NCBI GenBank assembly: GCA_963580455.1
Contig: OY756958.1
Location: forward strand, 14,086,501 to 14,150,500
Origin: Euonymus europaeus
Lineage: Eukaryota; Streptophyta; Magnoliopsida; Celastrales; Celastraceae
Direction of reading: 5' to 3'
Length of the DNA stretch: 64,000 nucleotides
The number at the start of each line of letters is the position of its first letter. Position 1 is the first letter of the stretch. The position numbers and the translations under genes were made by a program. The notes under the pieces were generated by a model. That model saw only the letters and a list, made by a program, of their open reading frames with translations, ran no database searches and was not told where the DNA came from. This document shows positions 43,243-57,491 of this stretch, piece by piece.

Positions 43243-46200
43243 GCTCGAAAAGTTAGTTGGTGTCCACTCTTTATTCTTATTTTATGTCAAATTTTACGAG
43301 TAAAGGATCCGTAGATTATTTCCCCACTAAAATGCCAACTTTCTCTCCGAAAAGGACAAAACCGTAAAAATTTCCTCAATGGAGAGAGTTGAACCATTTC
43401 GAGCCATAAAGTTGATAGATGTACACATTTATTGTTACTTTATGTCCAAATTTACTAGTATAGGCTTCATAGATTGTTTCGTCGACAAAACACCAATTGT
43501 AGTTCTCGATTGGGCAAAACTGTTAAAAGCTCCTTCATGGAAAGAATTGAGGAATTTTAAACCATCAAAGTTTATCTATGTACACTTTTTATAGCTATTT
43601 TATGTCATATTTTACGAGTATAGGCTCCATAAATTATTTCATTGACCAAAGAAAAACTTTCATTTCCGAATGGACAAAACTACTAAAAGCTCCTTCATGG
43701 AAAGAGTTGAGTAATTTCGAACCGTCAAAGTTGATAGTTGTACATATTTTATTATTTCTTTATATAAAAATTTACTAGTATAGGCTTCATAGATTGTTTC
43801 GTTGCCAAAACATCAACTTTCGTTCCCAAATGGACAAAATCGTTAAAGCACATCCATGGAGAGAGTTGAGGAATTTTGAACCATCAAAGTTAGTCAGTGT
43901 AAATATCTCATTATTAATGTATTTCAAATTTTATGATTATAAGCTCCGCAAAATCTTCTTTACCAAAACACAAAATTTCGAACCAAAAAGGACAAAATCG
44001 TAACAAGTTCCTCCATGAAGAGAGTTGAACAATTTCAAACCATCAAAATTGATAAGTGTACACTTTTCATTGTTACTTTATGTCCAAATTTACTAGTATA
44101 AGCTCCGTAGATTGTTTCTTTGCCAAAACACTATTTTTCGTTCGCAAATGGACAAAATCTTCAAATGTTCCTCCATAGATAGAGTTCAGAAATTTCAAAC
44201 TATCAAAGTTGATAGGTGTACACTATTTATTGTTGCTTTATGTCCAAATTTATTAGTTTAGGCTTCGTAGATTGTTTCCTGGCCAAACGACCAACTTTCA
44301 TTCTCATTTGGGCAAAACCGTTAAAAGCTCCTCCATGGAGAGAGTTGAGGAATTTCGAAGCATCAAAGTTGGTAAACGTACACTTTTTATTTGTTATTTG
44401 ATGTCAAATTTTATGATTTTAAGCTTCGTAGATTCTTTCATTCCCAAAACATCAACTTTTATTCGCAAATGGACAAAACTGTTAAAAGCACTTCTATGGA
44501 TAAAGTTGAGCAATTCCAAACCATCAATGTTGGTCGATGTAAACTTTTTATTGCTATTTTGTGTAATATTTTATGAGTATAGAATCCATAGATTGTTTCG
44601 ATGCCAAAAGACAAACATTCGTTCCCAAATGGACAAAATCGTTAAAAGCACCTCCATGGAGAGAGTTGAGGAATTTCTAACCATCAAAGTTAGTCAGTGT
44701 ATAATTTTTATTCTTATTCTAAATCAAATTTTATAATTAAAGGATCCGTAGATTGTTTCATCGACAAAGCACCAATGTTCGTGCCCAAATGGACAAAACC
44801 GTTAAAAGTTCCTCCATCGAGAGAGTTGAGCTATTCTGAATCATCAAAGTGGATAGGTGTACCCTATTAACCGTTAAAAGCTCCTCCATGGAGAGAGTTG
44901 AGGAATTTAAAAGCATCAAAGTTGGTCGGTGTGCACTTTTTATTGTTAATTTATGTCAAATTTTATGATTAGAAGCTCCGTAGATAGTTTCATTACCAAA
45001 GCACCAACTTTCATTCCCAAATAGACAAAACCGTCAAAAGTTCCTACATGGATAGAGTTGAACAATTCCAAACCATCAATGTTGGTCGGTGTACACTTTT
45101 TATTGTTATTTTATGTAAAATTTGTTGAGTGTAGACTCTGAAGATTGTTTTGTTGCCAAAAGACAAACTTTCGTTCCCAAATGGACAAAACTGTTAAAAG
45201 CTCCTACGTGGAGAGAGTCGGGTAATTTCGAACCATCAAAGTTAATAGGTGTATACTATTTATTGTTGCTTCATGTCCAAATTTACTTCTATATACTTCA
45301 TAGAGTTTTCATTGCCAAAAGACCATCTTTCATTCTCAATTGGGCAAAACCATTAAAAGATACTCTATGGAGAGAGTTGAGCAATTTTTAAGTATCAAAG
45401 TTAGTCATTGTCCACTTTTTATTCTTATTTTATGTCAAATTTTATGATTAATGGATCCGTAGATTATTTCGTAACTAAAACACCAACTTTCCTTACCAAA
45501 TAGAAAAAATAGTAAAAAGCTCCTCCATGGAGAGAGTTGAACAATACCAAACCATCAAAGTTCATAGGTGTACATAATTTAATGTTGTTTTATTTCCATA
45601 TTTACTAGTACATGTTCATAGATTGTTTCATTGCCAAAAGACCAACTTTCATTCTCATTTGGACGAAACCATTAAAAACTCCTCCGTCGACAAAGTTGAG
45701 GAATTTTGAAGCATTAAAGTTGGTCGGTGTACACTTTTATTTTTCATTTACTTCAATTTTTTTGATTATAAGCTCCGTAGATTGTTTCGTTACCAAAACA
45801 TCAACTTTCATTCCCAAATAGACAAAACCATTAAAAGCTCTTTTATGGATAGAGTTCAGCAATTCCAAACCATCAATGTTAGTCGGTGTACACTTTTTAT
45901 TTTTATTTTTATTTTATGTAAAATTTTACGCGTATAGACTCTGTAGATTGTTTTGTTGCCAAAAGACAAACTTTCATTCTTAAATGGACAAAATTGTTAA
46001 AAGCTCGTACATGAATAGAGTTAAGTAATTTCGAACCATCAAAATTGATAGGTGAAAAATATTTATTGTTGCTTTATGTCCAAATTTACTACTATAGGTT
46101 TCGTAGATTGTTTCGTCGACAAAAAACCAACTTTCTTTCTCAATTATGCAAAACAGTTAAAAGCTACTCCATTGAGAGAGTTGAGCAATTTTGAAGCATC

Positions 46201-46379
46201 AAATTTAGTCGATGTTCACATTTTATTCTTACTTGATGTCAAATTTTACAAGTAAAGGATCCGTAGATTGTTTCGTTGCTCAAACATCAATTTTCGTTCC
46301 CAAATGGACAAAACCGTAAAAAGCTCCTCCATGGAGACAGTCAAGCATTTCCGAGCCATCAAAGACAGTCGGTATACAT

Positions 46380-47400
46380 TTTTTATTGTAATTTATGTCA
46401 AATTTTACAAGTATGGGCTCTACAGATGGTTTTGTTGACAAAAGAAAGACTTTCATTCACAAATAGACAAAACTGTTAAAATCACTTAGATGGAGAGAGT
46501 TGAGCAACTCTGAACCATTAAAATTGACTCGTCTATACTATTAATTGTTCCTTTTGTCAAAAATTAGTAGTATAGGTTTTGGTGCCAAAAGAACAACATT
46601 CGTTTTCAGCTCAAAATACAGTTAAAAGATCTTACATAGAGAGTTAAATAATTTCGAACCTTGAAATTTTGTTGGTGTTCACTTTATTTTGTTATTTTAT
46701 GTCAAATCTTACTGATATATAGAATGCGTTGATTGTTTTGTTGCCAAAAGATCAACTTCGTTCCCAATAGGACAAAACCGTTAAAAGCTCCACCATGGAG
46801 AAAGTTGAGCAATTTTAAACCATCTATATTGGTCGGTGTACACTTTTTATTTTGTTATTTTATGTCAAATCTTACTGATATATAGAATGCGTTGATTGTT
46901 TCTTTGCCAAAAGATCAACTTTGTTCCCAATAGGACAAAACTGTTAAAAGCTCCACCATGGAGAGAGTTGAGCAATTTTGAACCATCTATGTTGGTCGGT
47001 GTACACTTTTTATTATAATTTATGTCAAATTTTACGAGATGGGCTCTATAGATGGTTTCGTTGACAAAAGAAAGACTTTCGTTCTCAAATAGATAAACCT
47101 GTTAAAAGCACTTACATTGAGAGAGTTGAGCAACTCCAAACCATTAAAGTTGATTGGTGTACACTATTAATTGTTGTTTTTTGTAAAAAAGTTAGTAGTA
47201 TAGGTTTTGGTGCCAAAAGAACTACTTTTGTTCTCAGCTCAAAATACCGTTAAAACATCCTCCAAAGAGAGAGTTAAAGAATTTCAAACCTTGAAATTTT
47301 TTTGGTGTACACTTTATTTTGTTATTTTATGTCAAATTTTACTTGTATATAGAATGCGTAGATTGTTTCGTTGCCGAAATATCAACTTTCATTCTTAATA
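46380..47400 (+). repeat. Local tetrameric HOR, ~628-bp period
   Basis: The unusual monomer run with GGGCTCTACAGATGGTTTTG, then TAGGTTTTGGTGCCAAAAGA, then TCAGCTCAAAATAC (ending 46620) recurs with CTCAAAATAC at 47238-47247, an offset of about 628 bp. Inside it a ~163-bp single-monomer duplication carries ATATATAGAATGCGTTGATT at about 46717 and 46880. Confidence 0.75.
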
Positions 47401-47979
47401 GGAAAAACGGTTAAAAGTTCCTCCATGGAGAGAGTTGAGGAATTCCAAACCATCTATGTTGGTCGGTGTACAGTTTTTATTGTTATTTTATGTCATATTT
47501 TAGACTATAGGCCTCGTAGATTATTTCGTTGACCAAAGACAAACTTCTCGAATGGAAAAAACTGTGAAAAGCTCATACATAGAGATAGTTAAATAATTCT
47601 GAACCATCAAAATTGATAGTTTTACACTGTTTATTGTTGCTTTATGTCCAAATTTTCCAGTATAGGTTTCGTAGATTGTTTCGTTAACAAAAAGACCGAC
47701 TTTTGTTCTCAATTGGGCAAAACTATTAAAAGCTCCTGAAGGAGAAAGTTCGGGAATTTTGAACCATCAAAGTTGGTCGGTGTACACTTTTTATTATTAT
47801 TTTATGTCAAATTTTATGGGTAAAGGATCCGTAGATTGTTTTGTCGTCAAGACACCAACTTTCGTTCGCAAATAGACAAAACCGTTAGAAGCTCCCCCAT
47901 AAAGAGAGTTGAGCAATTTTAAACCATCAAATTTGATAAGTGTACACTTTTTATTGTTATTTTATATCAAATTTTATGA

Positions 47980-50900
47980 GTATAGGATCCGTAGATTGTT
48001 TCGTTGACAAAAGACAAACTTTCATTCCCAAGCTGAAAATACTGTTAAAAGCAAGCACTTACATGGAGCAAGTTAAGCAACCTTGAACCATCAATGTTGG
48101 TCGGTGTACACTTTGTATTGTTGCTCTATGTAAAAATTTAGTAGTACAGGTTTCATAGATTGTTTCAGTGCCAAAATACCAACTTTCGTTTTCAAATGGA
48201 AAAACAGTTAAAAGCTCTTCCATGGAGAGAGCTGAGCGATTTTGAACCATCAAAGTTTGTCAGTGTACACTTTATTTTGTTATTTTATGTCTAATTTTAC
48301 TATTATAGACTACGTAGATTGTTTCGCTGACGAAAGACCAACTTTCATTCTCGAATGGACAAAACCGTTAAAAGCTCCTCCATGGAGAGAGATGAGCAAT
48401 TTTGAACCATCAAAGTTGGTCAGTGTACACTTTCTTTTTGTTATTTTATGTCAAATTTTATGAGTATAAGCTACGTGGATTGTTTCGTTGACCAAAGACA
48501 AACTTTCTTTCTCAAATATACAAAATCATTAAAAGCTCTTCCATGCAGAGAGTTTGGCAATTCCGAACGATCAAAGTTTGTCGGTGTAAAATTTTTATTT
48601 TTATTTTATGTCAAATTTGATGTGTATAGGATCCGTATATTGTTTGGTTGCCAAAAGATCAACTTTCGATCTCAATTGGGCAAAACCGTTAAAAGCTCAT
48701 CCATGAAAGGATTTGTGTAATTTTGAACCATCAAAGTTCATCGTGGTACATTTTTTCTTGTTATTTTATGTCAAATTTTAGGAGTATAGGCTCCGTGGAT
48801 TATTTCGTTGGCAGAAGACAAACTTTTATTTTCAAATGGACAAAACCGTTAAAAAGACTTACATGGAGAGATTTGAGAAACTCGAACCCATTAAAGTTGA
48901 TCGGTGTACACTATTTACAGTTGCTTTAAGTCCAAATTTAGTAGTATAGGCTTCGTAGATTGTTTCCTTGCCAAAAGACCAACTTTCATTCTCAATTGGA
49001 AAAATCGTTAAAAGCTTTTCTATGGAAAGAGTCAAGGAATTTTCAACCATCCAAGTTAGTCGGTGTACACTTCTTTTTATTGTTAATTTATGCTACTTTT
49101 TACGAGTATAGGCTTCATAGATTGTTTCGTTAAGAAAAGACAAACTTTCGTTGCCAAATAGAAAAATTGTTAAAAGCACTTGAATGGAGAGAGTTGCACA
49201 ACTCCAAATCCTCAAAGTTTGTTGGTGTACACTATTTATTGTTGCTTTATGTCGAAACTTAGTAGTATCTGTTTCATACATTTTTTTGGTACCAAAAGAT
49301 AAACTTTCATTCTCAATTGGAAAAACTATTAAAAGACCCACTTTTGCTCCAAAATGGACAAAATCGTTAAAAGCTCATTCATGGAGAAAGTTGAGCAATT
49401 CCGAACCATCAAAGTTGGTTGGTGTAAACTTTTTATTGTTATTTTATGTCCAAATTTACATGTATAGGTTTTGTAGATGGTTTCGTTGCCAAAAGACCAA
49501 TTTTCGTTCCATATTGGACAAAATCTTTGAAACAACTTTCATTGAGAGAACCTGAGTAATTCCGAACCATCAAAGCTGATCGGTGTACATTTTTTATTGT
49601 TCCTTTATATCCAAATTTACTAGTATATGGTCCGTAGATTATTTCGTTGCCAAAAGACCAACATTTGTTCCCAATTGGACAAAACTATTAAACGCTGCTA
49701 CAAAAATTGAATTGAGTAATTCGAAACCATCAAAGATGGTTGGTGTACACTTTTTGTTGTCATTTTATGTCTAAATTTACAAGTATATGCTCCGTAGATT
49801 GTTTTTTGCCAAAATATCAACTTTCGTTCCGAATTAGGGAAAACTGTTAAAGCTCCTCTATTTAGAGAGTTGAGCAAATCCGAATTATCAAAGTTGGACG
49901 GTGTACACTTTTTATTTTTATTTTATGTCTAAATTTAAGAGTATAGGCCATGTAAATGGTTTCGTTGTTAAAAGACCAACTTTCGTTCCAAATTGTACAA
50001 AACCTTATAAAGATCTTCCACGGAGAGACTTGAGCAATTCCGAACCATCAAACTTGATCGATGTACACTTTTTACTGTTGCTTTATGTCGAAATTTGCTA
50101 GTATATTCTTCGTAATTTGTTTTATTGCCAAAAGATCAACTTTCATTCTCATTGGGCAAAACCGTTAAAAGCTCCTTCATAGAGAGAGTTGAGAAATTTT
50201 AAACCATCAAAGTTGGTTTATGTACACTTTTTATTGTTATTTTATGTCAAATTTTATGAGTATAAGCTCCATAGATTGTTTCATTATCAAAACACCAACT
50301 TTCATTCCAAATGGAGAAAATAGTTAAATGCTCCTCGATGGATAGAGCTAAGAATTTTTGAACCATCAAAGTTGATTGGTGTACACTTTTTATTATTATT
50401 TGATGTCAACTTTTATGAGTATAGGCTTTGTATATTGTTTCGTTGCCAAAAGACAAACTTTCGTTCCCAAATGGACAAAACTATTGAAAGCTCCTACATG
50501 GAGAGAGTTGACCAACTCTGAACCATCAAATTTGGTCTTTGTACACTATCTATTGTTGCTTTATGTCAAAATTTTGTAGTATAGGTTTCATAGATACCAA
50601 AGGACAAACTTTCGTTATCAATTGGAAAAATCGTTAAAAGCTACTCAATGGAGAGAGTTAAACAATTTTGAACCATCAAACTTTATTGGTGTGAACTTTA
50701 TATTGTTATTTTATTTCACATTTTACTAGTATATGATGTGTAGATTGTTTCCTTGCCGAAAGAGCAACTTTTCTCATTCCCGAATGGACAAAACCGTTAA
50801 AAGCTCCTCTATTCAGAGAGTTGAGCAACTTCGAACCATCAAATTTGGTCGGTGTACACTTTATATTGTTATTTTATGCTACTTTTTACTAGCATAGGCT

Positions 50901-52735
50901 TCATAGATTGTTTCGTTAAGAAATGACAAACTTTCATTGCCAAATAGAAAAACCATTAAAAGCACTTGAATGGAGAGAGTTGCACAACTCCAAATCCTCA
51001 AAGTTTGTTGGTGTACACTATTTATTGTTGTTTTATATCAAAATTTAATAGTATAGGTTTAGTAGATTGTTTCAGTGCCAAAAGACCAACTTCTTTTCTC
51101 AATTAGAAAAATCGCTAAACGCTCCTCCATGGAGAGAGTTAAACAATTTTGAAACATCAAATTTTGTTGGTGTATATTTTATATTGTTATTTTATGTCAA
51201 ATTTTACCAGTATAGACTATTTTGATTTCTTCGTTTATGATCGACCAACTTTCGTTCCCAAATGGACAAAACAGTTAAAAGCCCCTTCATGGAGAGAGTT
51301 GAGCAATTTTGAACAATCAAAGTTGATCGTTATACACTTTACATTATTATTTTATGTCAAAATTTTACAAGTATAGGCTTTGTACATTGTTTTGGTTGAC
51401 CGAAGACAAACTTTCATTTCCTAATGGATAAAATTGTTAAACGCTACTTCATGGGGAGAGTTGAGCAATTCCAAACCATCAAAGTTTGTCGGTGCAAACT
51501 TTGTATCGTTATTTTATATCAAATTTTATGTGTATATACTCCGTATAGCAAATCCTAATTATCAAAGTTTGTCAGTGTACACTTTTCATTCTTATTTTAT
51601 GTCTAAATTTACAAGTATAGGCCATGTGGATTGTTTCGTTGTAAAAATACCGACTTTTGTTCCAAAATGTACAAAACCCAGAAAAGATCTTCAATGGAGA
51701 GAGTTGAGTAATTCGGAACTATCAAAATTGATCTGCGTAAACTTTTTATTGTTGCTTTACTTCTAAATTTACTAGTATAAGCTTCGTAATTTGTTTCGTT
51801 GCCAAAAGACTAACTTTCATTCTCATTGGGCAAAACCGTTAAAAGCTCTTTCATGGAGAGAGTTGAGAAATTTCAAACCATTAAAATTGGTTGATGTACA
51901 CTTTTATTGTTATTTTATGTCAAATTTTACAAGTATAGGCTCCGTAGATTGTTTCGTTGACCAAAGACAAACTTTCGTTCCCAAATTGATAAAAACATTA
52001 AAAGCTCCTACATGGAGAGAGTTGAGCAATTACGAACCATCAAAGTTGGTCACTGTAAACTTTTGATCATTATTTTATATCAAATTTTATAAGTATATGC
52101 TCCGTATATTGTTTTGTTTCCAAAAGATCAACTTTCAATCTAAATTGGGCAAAACCGTTAAAAGCTCCTTAATGGAGAGAGTTTAGAAATTTTGAACCAT
52201 AAAAGTTGTTTTTGGTGTACATCTCTTATTGTTATTTTATGTCAAATGTTATGAGTTTAGGCTCCGTAATTTTTTTGTTGGCAAAAGAGATACTTTTGTT
52301 CCCGAATGGACAAACCGTTAACAACACTTACATGGAGAGGGTTGAGCAATTTTGAACCATCAAAGTTGGTTGATGTACATTTATTATTATTATTATTTTA
52401 TGTCAAATTTTACAAGTAAAGGCTCCATAGATTGTTTCGTTGGCCGAAGAGAAACTTTTGTTCCCCAATGCATAAAACCGTTAAAATCTCCTTCACGGAG
52501 AGAGTTGGGCAATTCCGAACCATCAAAATTGGTTGGCAAAAACATTTTATCGTTATTTTATATCAAATTTTATGAGTATATGCCTCATATATTGTTTCGT
52601 TGCTAAAGGACGAACTTTCATTCCCAAATGTACAAAACCTTTAAAAGCCCCTCTGTGGAAAGAGTTGACCACTTACGAACCATTAAAGTTGATCGCTATA
52701 TACTTTTTATCGTTTCTTTATGTCTAAATTTACTT
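47980..52735 (+). repeat. 4,756-bp satellite duplication, copy 1
   Basis: Begins at GTATAGGATCCGTAGATTG and ends where copy 2 starts, about 30 monomers. Comparison with copy 2 by eye found three substitutions: G48814/A53570, C50882/T55638 and A52542/T57298. All frames and indels agree elsewhere. Confidence 0.95.
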
Positions 52736-55700
52736 GTATAGGATCCGTAGATTGTTTCGTTGACAAAAGACAAACTTTCATTCCCAAGCTGAAAATACTG
52801 TTAAAAGCAAGCACTTACATGGAGCAAGTTAAGCAACCTTGAACCATCAATGTTGGTCGGTGTACACTTTGTATTGTTGCTCTATGTAAAAATTTAGTAG
52901 TACAGGTTTCATAGATTGTTTCAGTGCCAAAATACCAACTTTCGTTTTCAAATGGAAAAACAGTTAAAAGCTCTTCCATGGAGAGAGCTGAGCGATTTTG
53001 AACCATCAAAGTTTGTCAGTGTACACTTTATTTTGTTATTTTATGTCTAATTTTACTATTATAGACTACGTAGATTGTTTCGCTGACGAAAGACCAACTT
53101 TCATTCTCGAATGGACAAAACCGTTAAAAGCTCCTCCATGGAGAGAGATGAGCAATTTTGAACCATCAAAGTTGGTCAGTGTACACTTTCTTTTTGTTAT
53201 TTTATGTCAAATTTTATGAGTATAAGCTACGTGGATTGTTTCGTTGACCAAAGACAAACTTTCTTTCTCAAATATACAAAATCATTAAAAGCTCTTCCAT
53301 GCAGAGAGTTTGGCAATTCCGAACGATCAAAGTTTGTCGGTGTAAAATTTTTATTTTTATTTTATGTCAAATTTGATGTGTATAGGATCCGTATATTGTT
53401 TGGTTGCCAAAAGATCAACTTTCGATCTCAATTGGGCAAAACCGTTAAAAGCTCATCCATGAAAGGATTTGTGTAATTTTGAACCATCAAAGTTCATCGT
53501 GGTACATTTTTTCTTGTTATTTTATGTCAAATTTTAGGAGTATAGGCTCCGTGGATTATTTCGTTGGCAAAAGACAAACTTTTATTTTCAAATGGACAAA
53601 ACCGTTAAAAAGACTTACATGGAGAGATTTGAGAAACTCGAACCCATTAAAGTTGATCGGTGTACACTATTTACAGTTGCTTTAAGTCCAAATTTAGTAG
53701 TATAGGCTTCGTAGATTGTTTCCTTGCCAAAAGACCAACTTTCATTCTCAATTGGAAAAATCGTTAAAAGCTTTTCTATGGAAAGAGTCAAGGAATTTTC
53801 AACCATCCAAGTTAGTCGGTGTACACTTCTTTTTATTGTTAATTTATGCTACTTTTTACGAGTATAGGCTTCATAGATTGTTTCGTTAAGAAAAGACAAA
53901 CTTTCGTTGCCAAATAGAAAAATTGTTAAAAGCACTTGAATGGAGAGAGTTGCACAACTCCAAATCCTCAAAGTTTGTTGGTGTACACTATTTATTGTTG
54001 CTTTATGTCGAAACTTAGTAGTATCTGTTTCATACATTTTTTTGGTACCAAAAGATAAACTTTCATTCTCAATTGGAAAAACTATTAAAAGACCCACTTT
54101 TGCTCCAAAATGGACAAAATCGTTAAAAGCTCATTCATGGAGAAAGTTGAGCAATTCCGAACCATCAAAGTTGGTTGGTGTAAACTTTTTATTGTTATTT
54201 TATGTCCAAATTTACATGTATAGGTTTTGTAGATGGTTTCGTTGCCAAAAGACCAATTTTCGTTCCATATTGGACAAAATCTTTGAAACAACTTTCATTG
54301 AGAGAACCTGAGTAATTCCGAACCATCAAAGCTGATCGGTGTACATTTTTTATTGTTCCTTTATATCCAAATTTACTAGTATATGGTCCGTAGATTATTT
54401 CGTTGCCAAAAGACCAACATTTGTTCCCAATTGGACAAAACTATTAAACGCTGCTACAAAAATTGAATTGAGTAATTCGAAACCATCAAAGATGGTTGGT
54501 GTACACTTTTTGTTGTCATTTTATGTCTAAATTTACAAGTATATGCTCCGTAGATTGTTTTTTGCCAAAATATCAACTTTCGTTCCGAATTAGGGAAAAC
54601 TGTTAAAGCTCCTCTATTTAGAGAGTTGAGCAAATCCGAATTATCAAAGTTGGACGGTGTACACTTTTTATTTTTATTTTATGTCTAAATTTAAGAGTAT
54701 AGGCCATGTAAATGGTTTCGTTGTTAAAAGACCAACTTTCGTTCCAAATTGTACAAAACCTTATAAAGATCTTCCACGGAGAGACTTGAGCAATTCCGAA
54801 CCATCAAACTTGATCGATGTACACTTTTTACTGTTGCTTTATGTCGAAATTTGCTAGTATATTCTTCGTAATTTGTTTTATTGCCAAAAGATCAACTTTC
54901 ATTCTCATTGGGCAAAACCGTTAAAAGCTCCTTCATAGAGAGAGTTGAGAAATTTTAAACCATCAAAGTTGGTTTATGTACACTTTTTATTGTTATTTTA
55001 TGTCAAATTTTATGAGTATAAGCTCCATAGATTGTTTCATTATCAAAACACCAACTTTCATTCCAAATGGAGAAAATAGTTAAATGCTCCTCGATGGATA
55101 GAGCTAAGAATTTTTGAACCATCAAAGTTGATTGGTGTACACTTTTTATTATTATTTGATGTCAACTTTTATGAGTATAGGCTTTGTATATTGTTTCGTT
55201 GCCAAAAGACAAACTTTCGTTCCCAAATGGACAAAACTATTGAAAGCTCCTACATGGAGAGAGTTGACCAACTCTGAACCATCAAATTTGGTCTTTGTAC
55301 ACTATCTATTGTTGCTTTATGTCAAAATTTTGTAGTATAGGTTTCATAGATACCAAAGGACAAACTTTCGTTATCAATTGGAAAAATCGTTAAAAGCTAC
55401 TCAATGGAGAGAGTTAAACAATTTTGAACCATCAAACTTTATTGGTGTGAACTTTATATTGTTATTTTATTTCACATTTTACTAGTATATGATGTGTAGA
55501 TTGTTTCCTTGCCGAAAGAGCAACTTTTCTCATTCCCGAATGGACAAAACCGTTAAAAGCTCCTCTATTCAGAGAGTTGAGCAACTTCGAACCATCAAAT
55601 TTGGTCGGTGTACACTTTATATTGTTATTTTATGCTATTTTTTACTAGCATAGGCTTCATAGATTGTTTCGTTAAGAAATGACAAACTTTCATTGCCAAA

Positions 55701-57491
55701 TAGAAAAACCATTAAAAGCACTTGAATGGAGAGAGTTGCACAACTCCAAATCCTCAAAGTTTGTTGGTGTACACTATTTATTGTTGTTTTATATCAAAAT
55801 TTAATAGTATAGGTTTAGTAGATTGTTTCAGTGCCAAAAGACCAACTTCTTTTCTCAATTAGAAAAATCGCTAAACGCTCCTCCATGGAGAGAGTTAAAC
55901 AATTTTGAAACATCAAATTTTGTTGGTGTATATTTTATATTGTTATTTTATGTCAAATTTTACCAGTATAGACTATTTTGATTTCTTCGTTTATGATCGA
56001 CCAACTTTCGTTCCCAAATGGACAAAACAGTTAAAAGCCCCTTCATGGAGAGAGTTGAGCAATTTTGAACAATCAAAGTTGATCGTTATACACTTTACAT
56101 TATTATTTTATGTCAAAATTTTACAAGTATAGGCTTTGTACATTGTTTTGGTTGACCGAAGACAAACTTTCATTTCCTAATGGATAAAATTGTTAAACGC
56201 TACTTCATGGGGAGAGTTGAGCAATTCCAAACCATCAAAGTTTGTCGGTGCAAACTTTGTATCGTTATTTTATATCAAATTTTATGTGTATATACTCCGT
56301 ATAGCAAATCCTAATTATCAAAGTTTGTCAGTGTACACTTTTCATTCTTATTTTATGTCTAAATTTACAAGTATAGGCCATGTGGATTGTTTCGTTGTAA
56401 AAATACCGACTTTTGTTCCAAAATGTACAAAACCCAGAAAAGATCTTCAATGGAGAGAGTTGAGTAATTCGGAACTATCAAAATTGATCTGCGTAAACTT
56501 TTTATTGTTGCTTTACTTCTAAATTTACTAGTATAAGCTTCGTAATTTGTTTCGTTGCCAAAAGACTAACTTTCATTCTCATTGGGCAAAACCGTTAAAA
56601 GCTCTTTCATGGAGAGAGTTGAGAAATTTCAAACCATTAAAATTGGTTGATGTACACTTTTATTGTTATTTTATGTCAAATTTTACAAGTATAGGCTCCG
56701 TAGATTGTTTCGTTGACCAAAGACAAACTTTCGTTCCCAAATTGATAAAAACATTAAAAGCTCCTACATGGAGAGAGTTGAGCAATTACGAACCATCAAA
56801 GTTGGTCACTGTAAACTTTTGATCATTATTTTATATCAAATTTTATAAGTATATGCTCCGTATATTGTTTTGTTTCCAAAAGATCAACTTTCAATCTAAA
56901 TTGGGCAAAACCGTTAAAAGCTCCTTAATGGAGAGAGTTTAGAAATTTTGAACCATAAAAGTTGTTTTTGGTGTACATCTCTTATTGTTATTTTATGTCA
57001 AATGTTATGAGTTTAGGCTCCGTAATTTTTTTGTTGGCAAAAGAGATACTTTTGTTCCCGAATGGACAAACCGTTAACAACACTTACATGGAGAGGGTTG
57101 AGCAATTTTGAACCATCAAAGTTGGTTGATGTACATTTATTATTATTATTATTTTATGTCAAATTTTACAAGTAAAGGCTCCATAGATTGTTTCGTTGGC
57201 CGAAGAGAAACTTTTGTTCCCCAATGCATAAAACCGTTAAAATCTCCTTCACGGAGAGAGTTGGGCAATTCCGAACCATCAAAATTGGTTGGCAAAATCA
57301 TTTTATCGTTATTTTATATCAAATTTTATGAGTATATGCCTCATATATTGTTTCGTTGCTAAAGGACGAACTTTCATTCCCAAATGTACAAAACCTTTAA
57401 AAGCCCCTCTGTGGAAAGAGTTGACCACTTACGAACCATTAAAGTTGATCGCTATATACTTTTTATCGTTTCTTTATGTCTAAATTTACTT
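52736..57491 (+). repeat. 4,756-bp satellite duplication, copy 2
   Basis: Directly adjoins copy 1. After 57491 the sequence (GTATAGGCTTCTTAG) leaves the duplicated block. The junction GTATAGG is a conserved monomer motif, so unequal exchange in register at that motif explains the structure. Confidence 0.95.
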
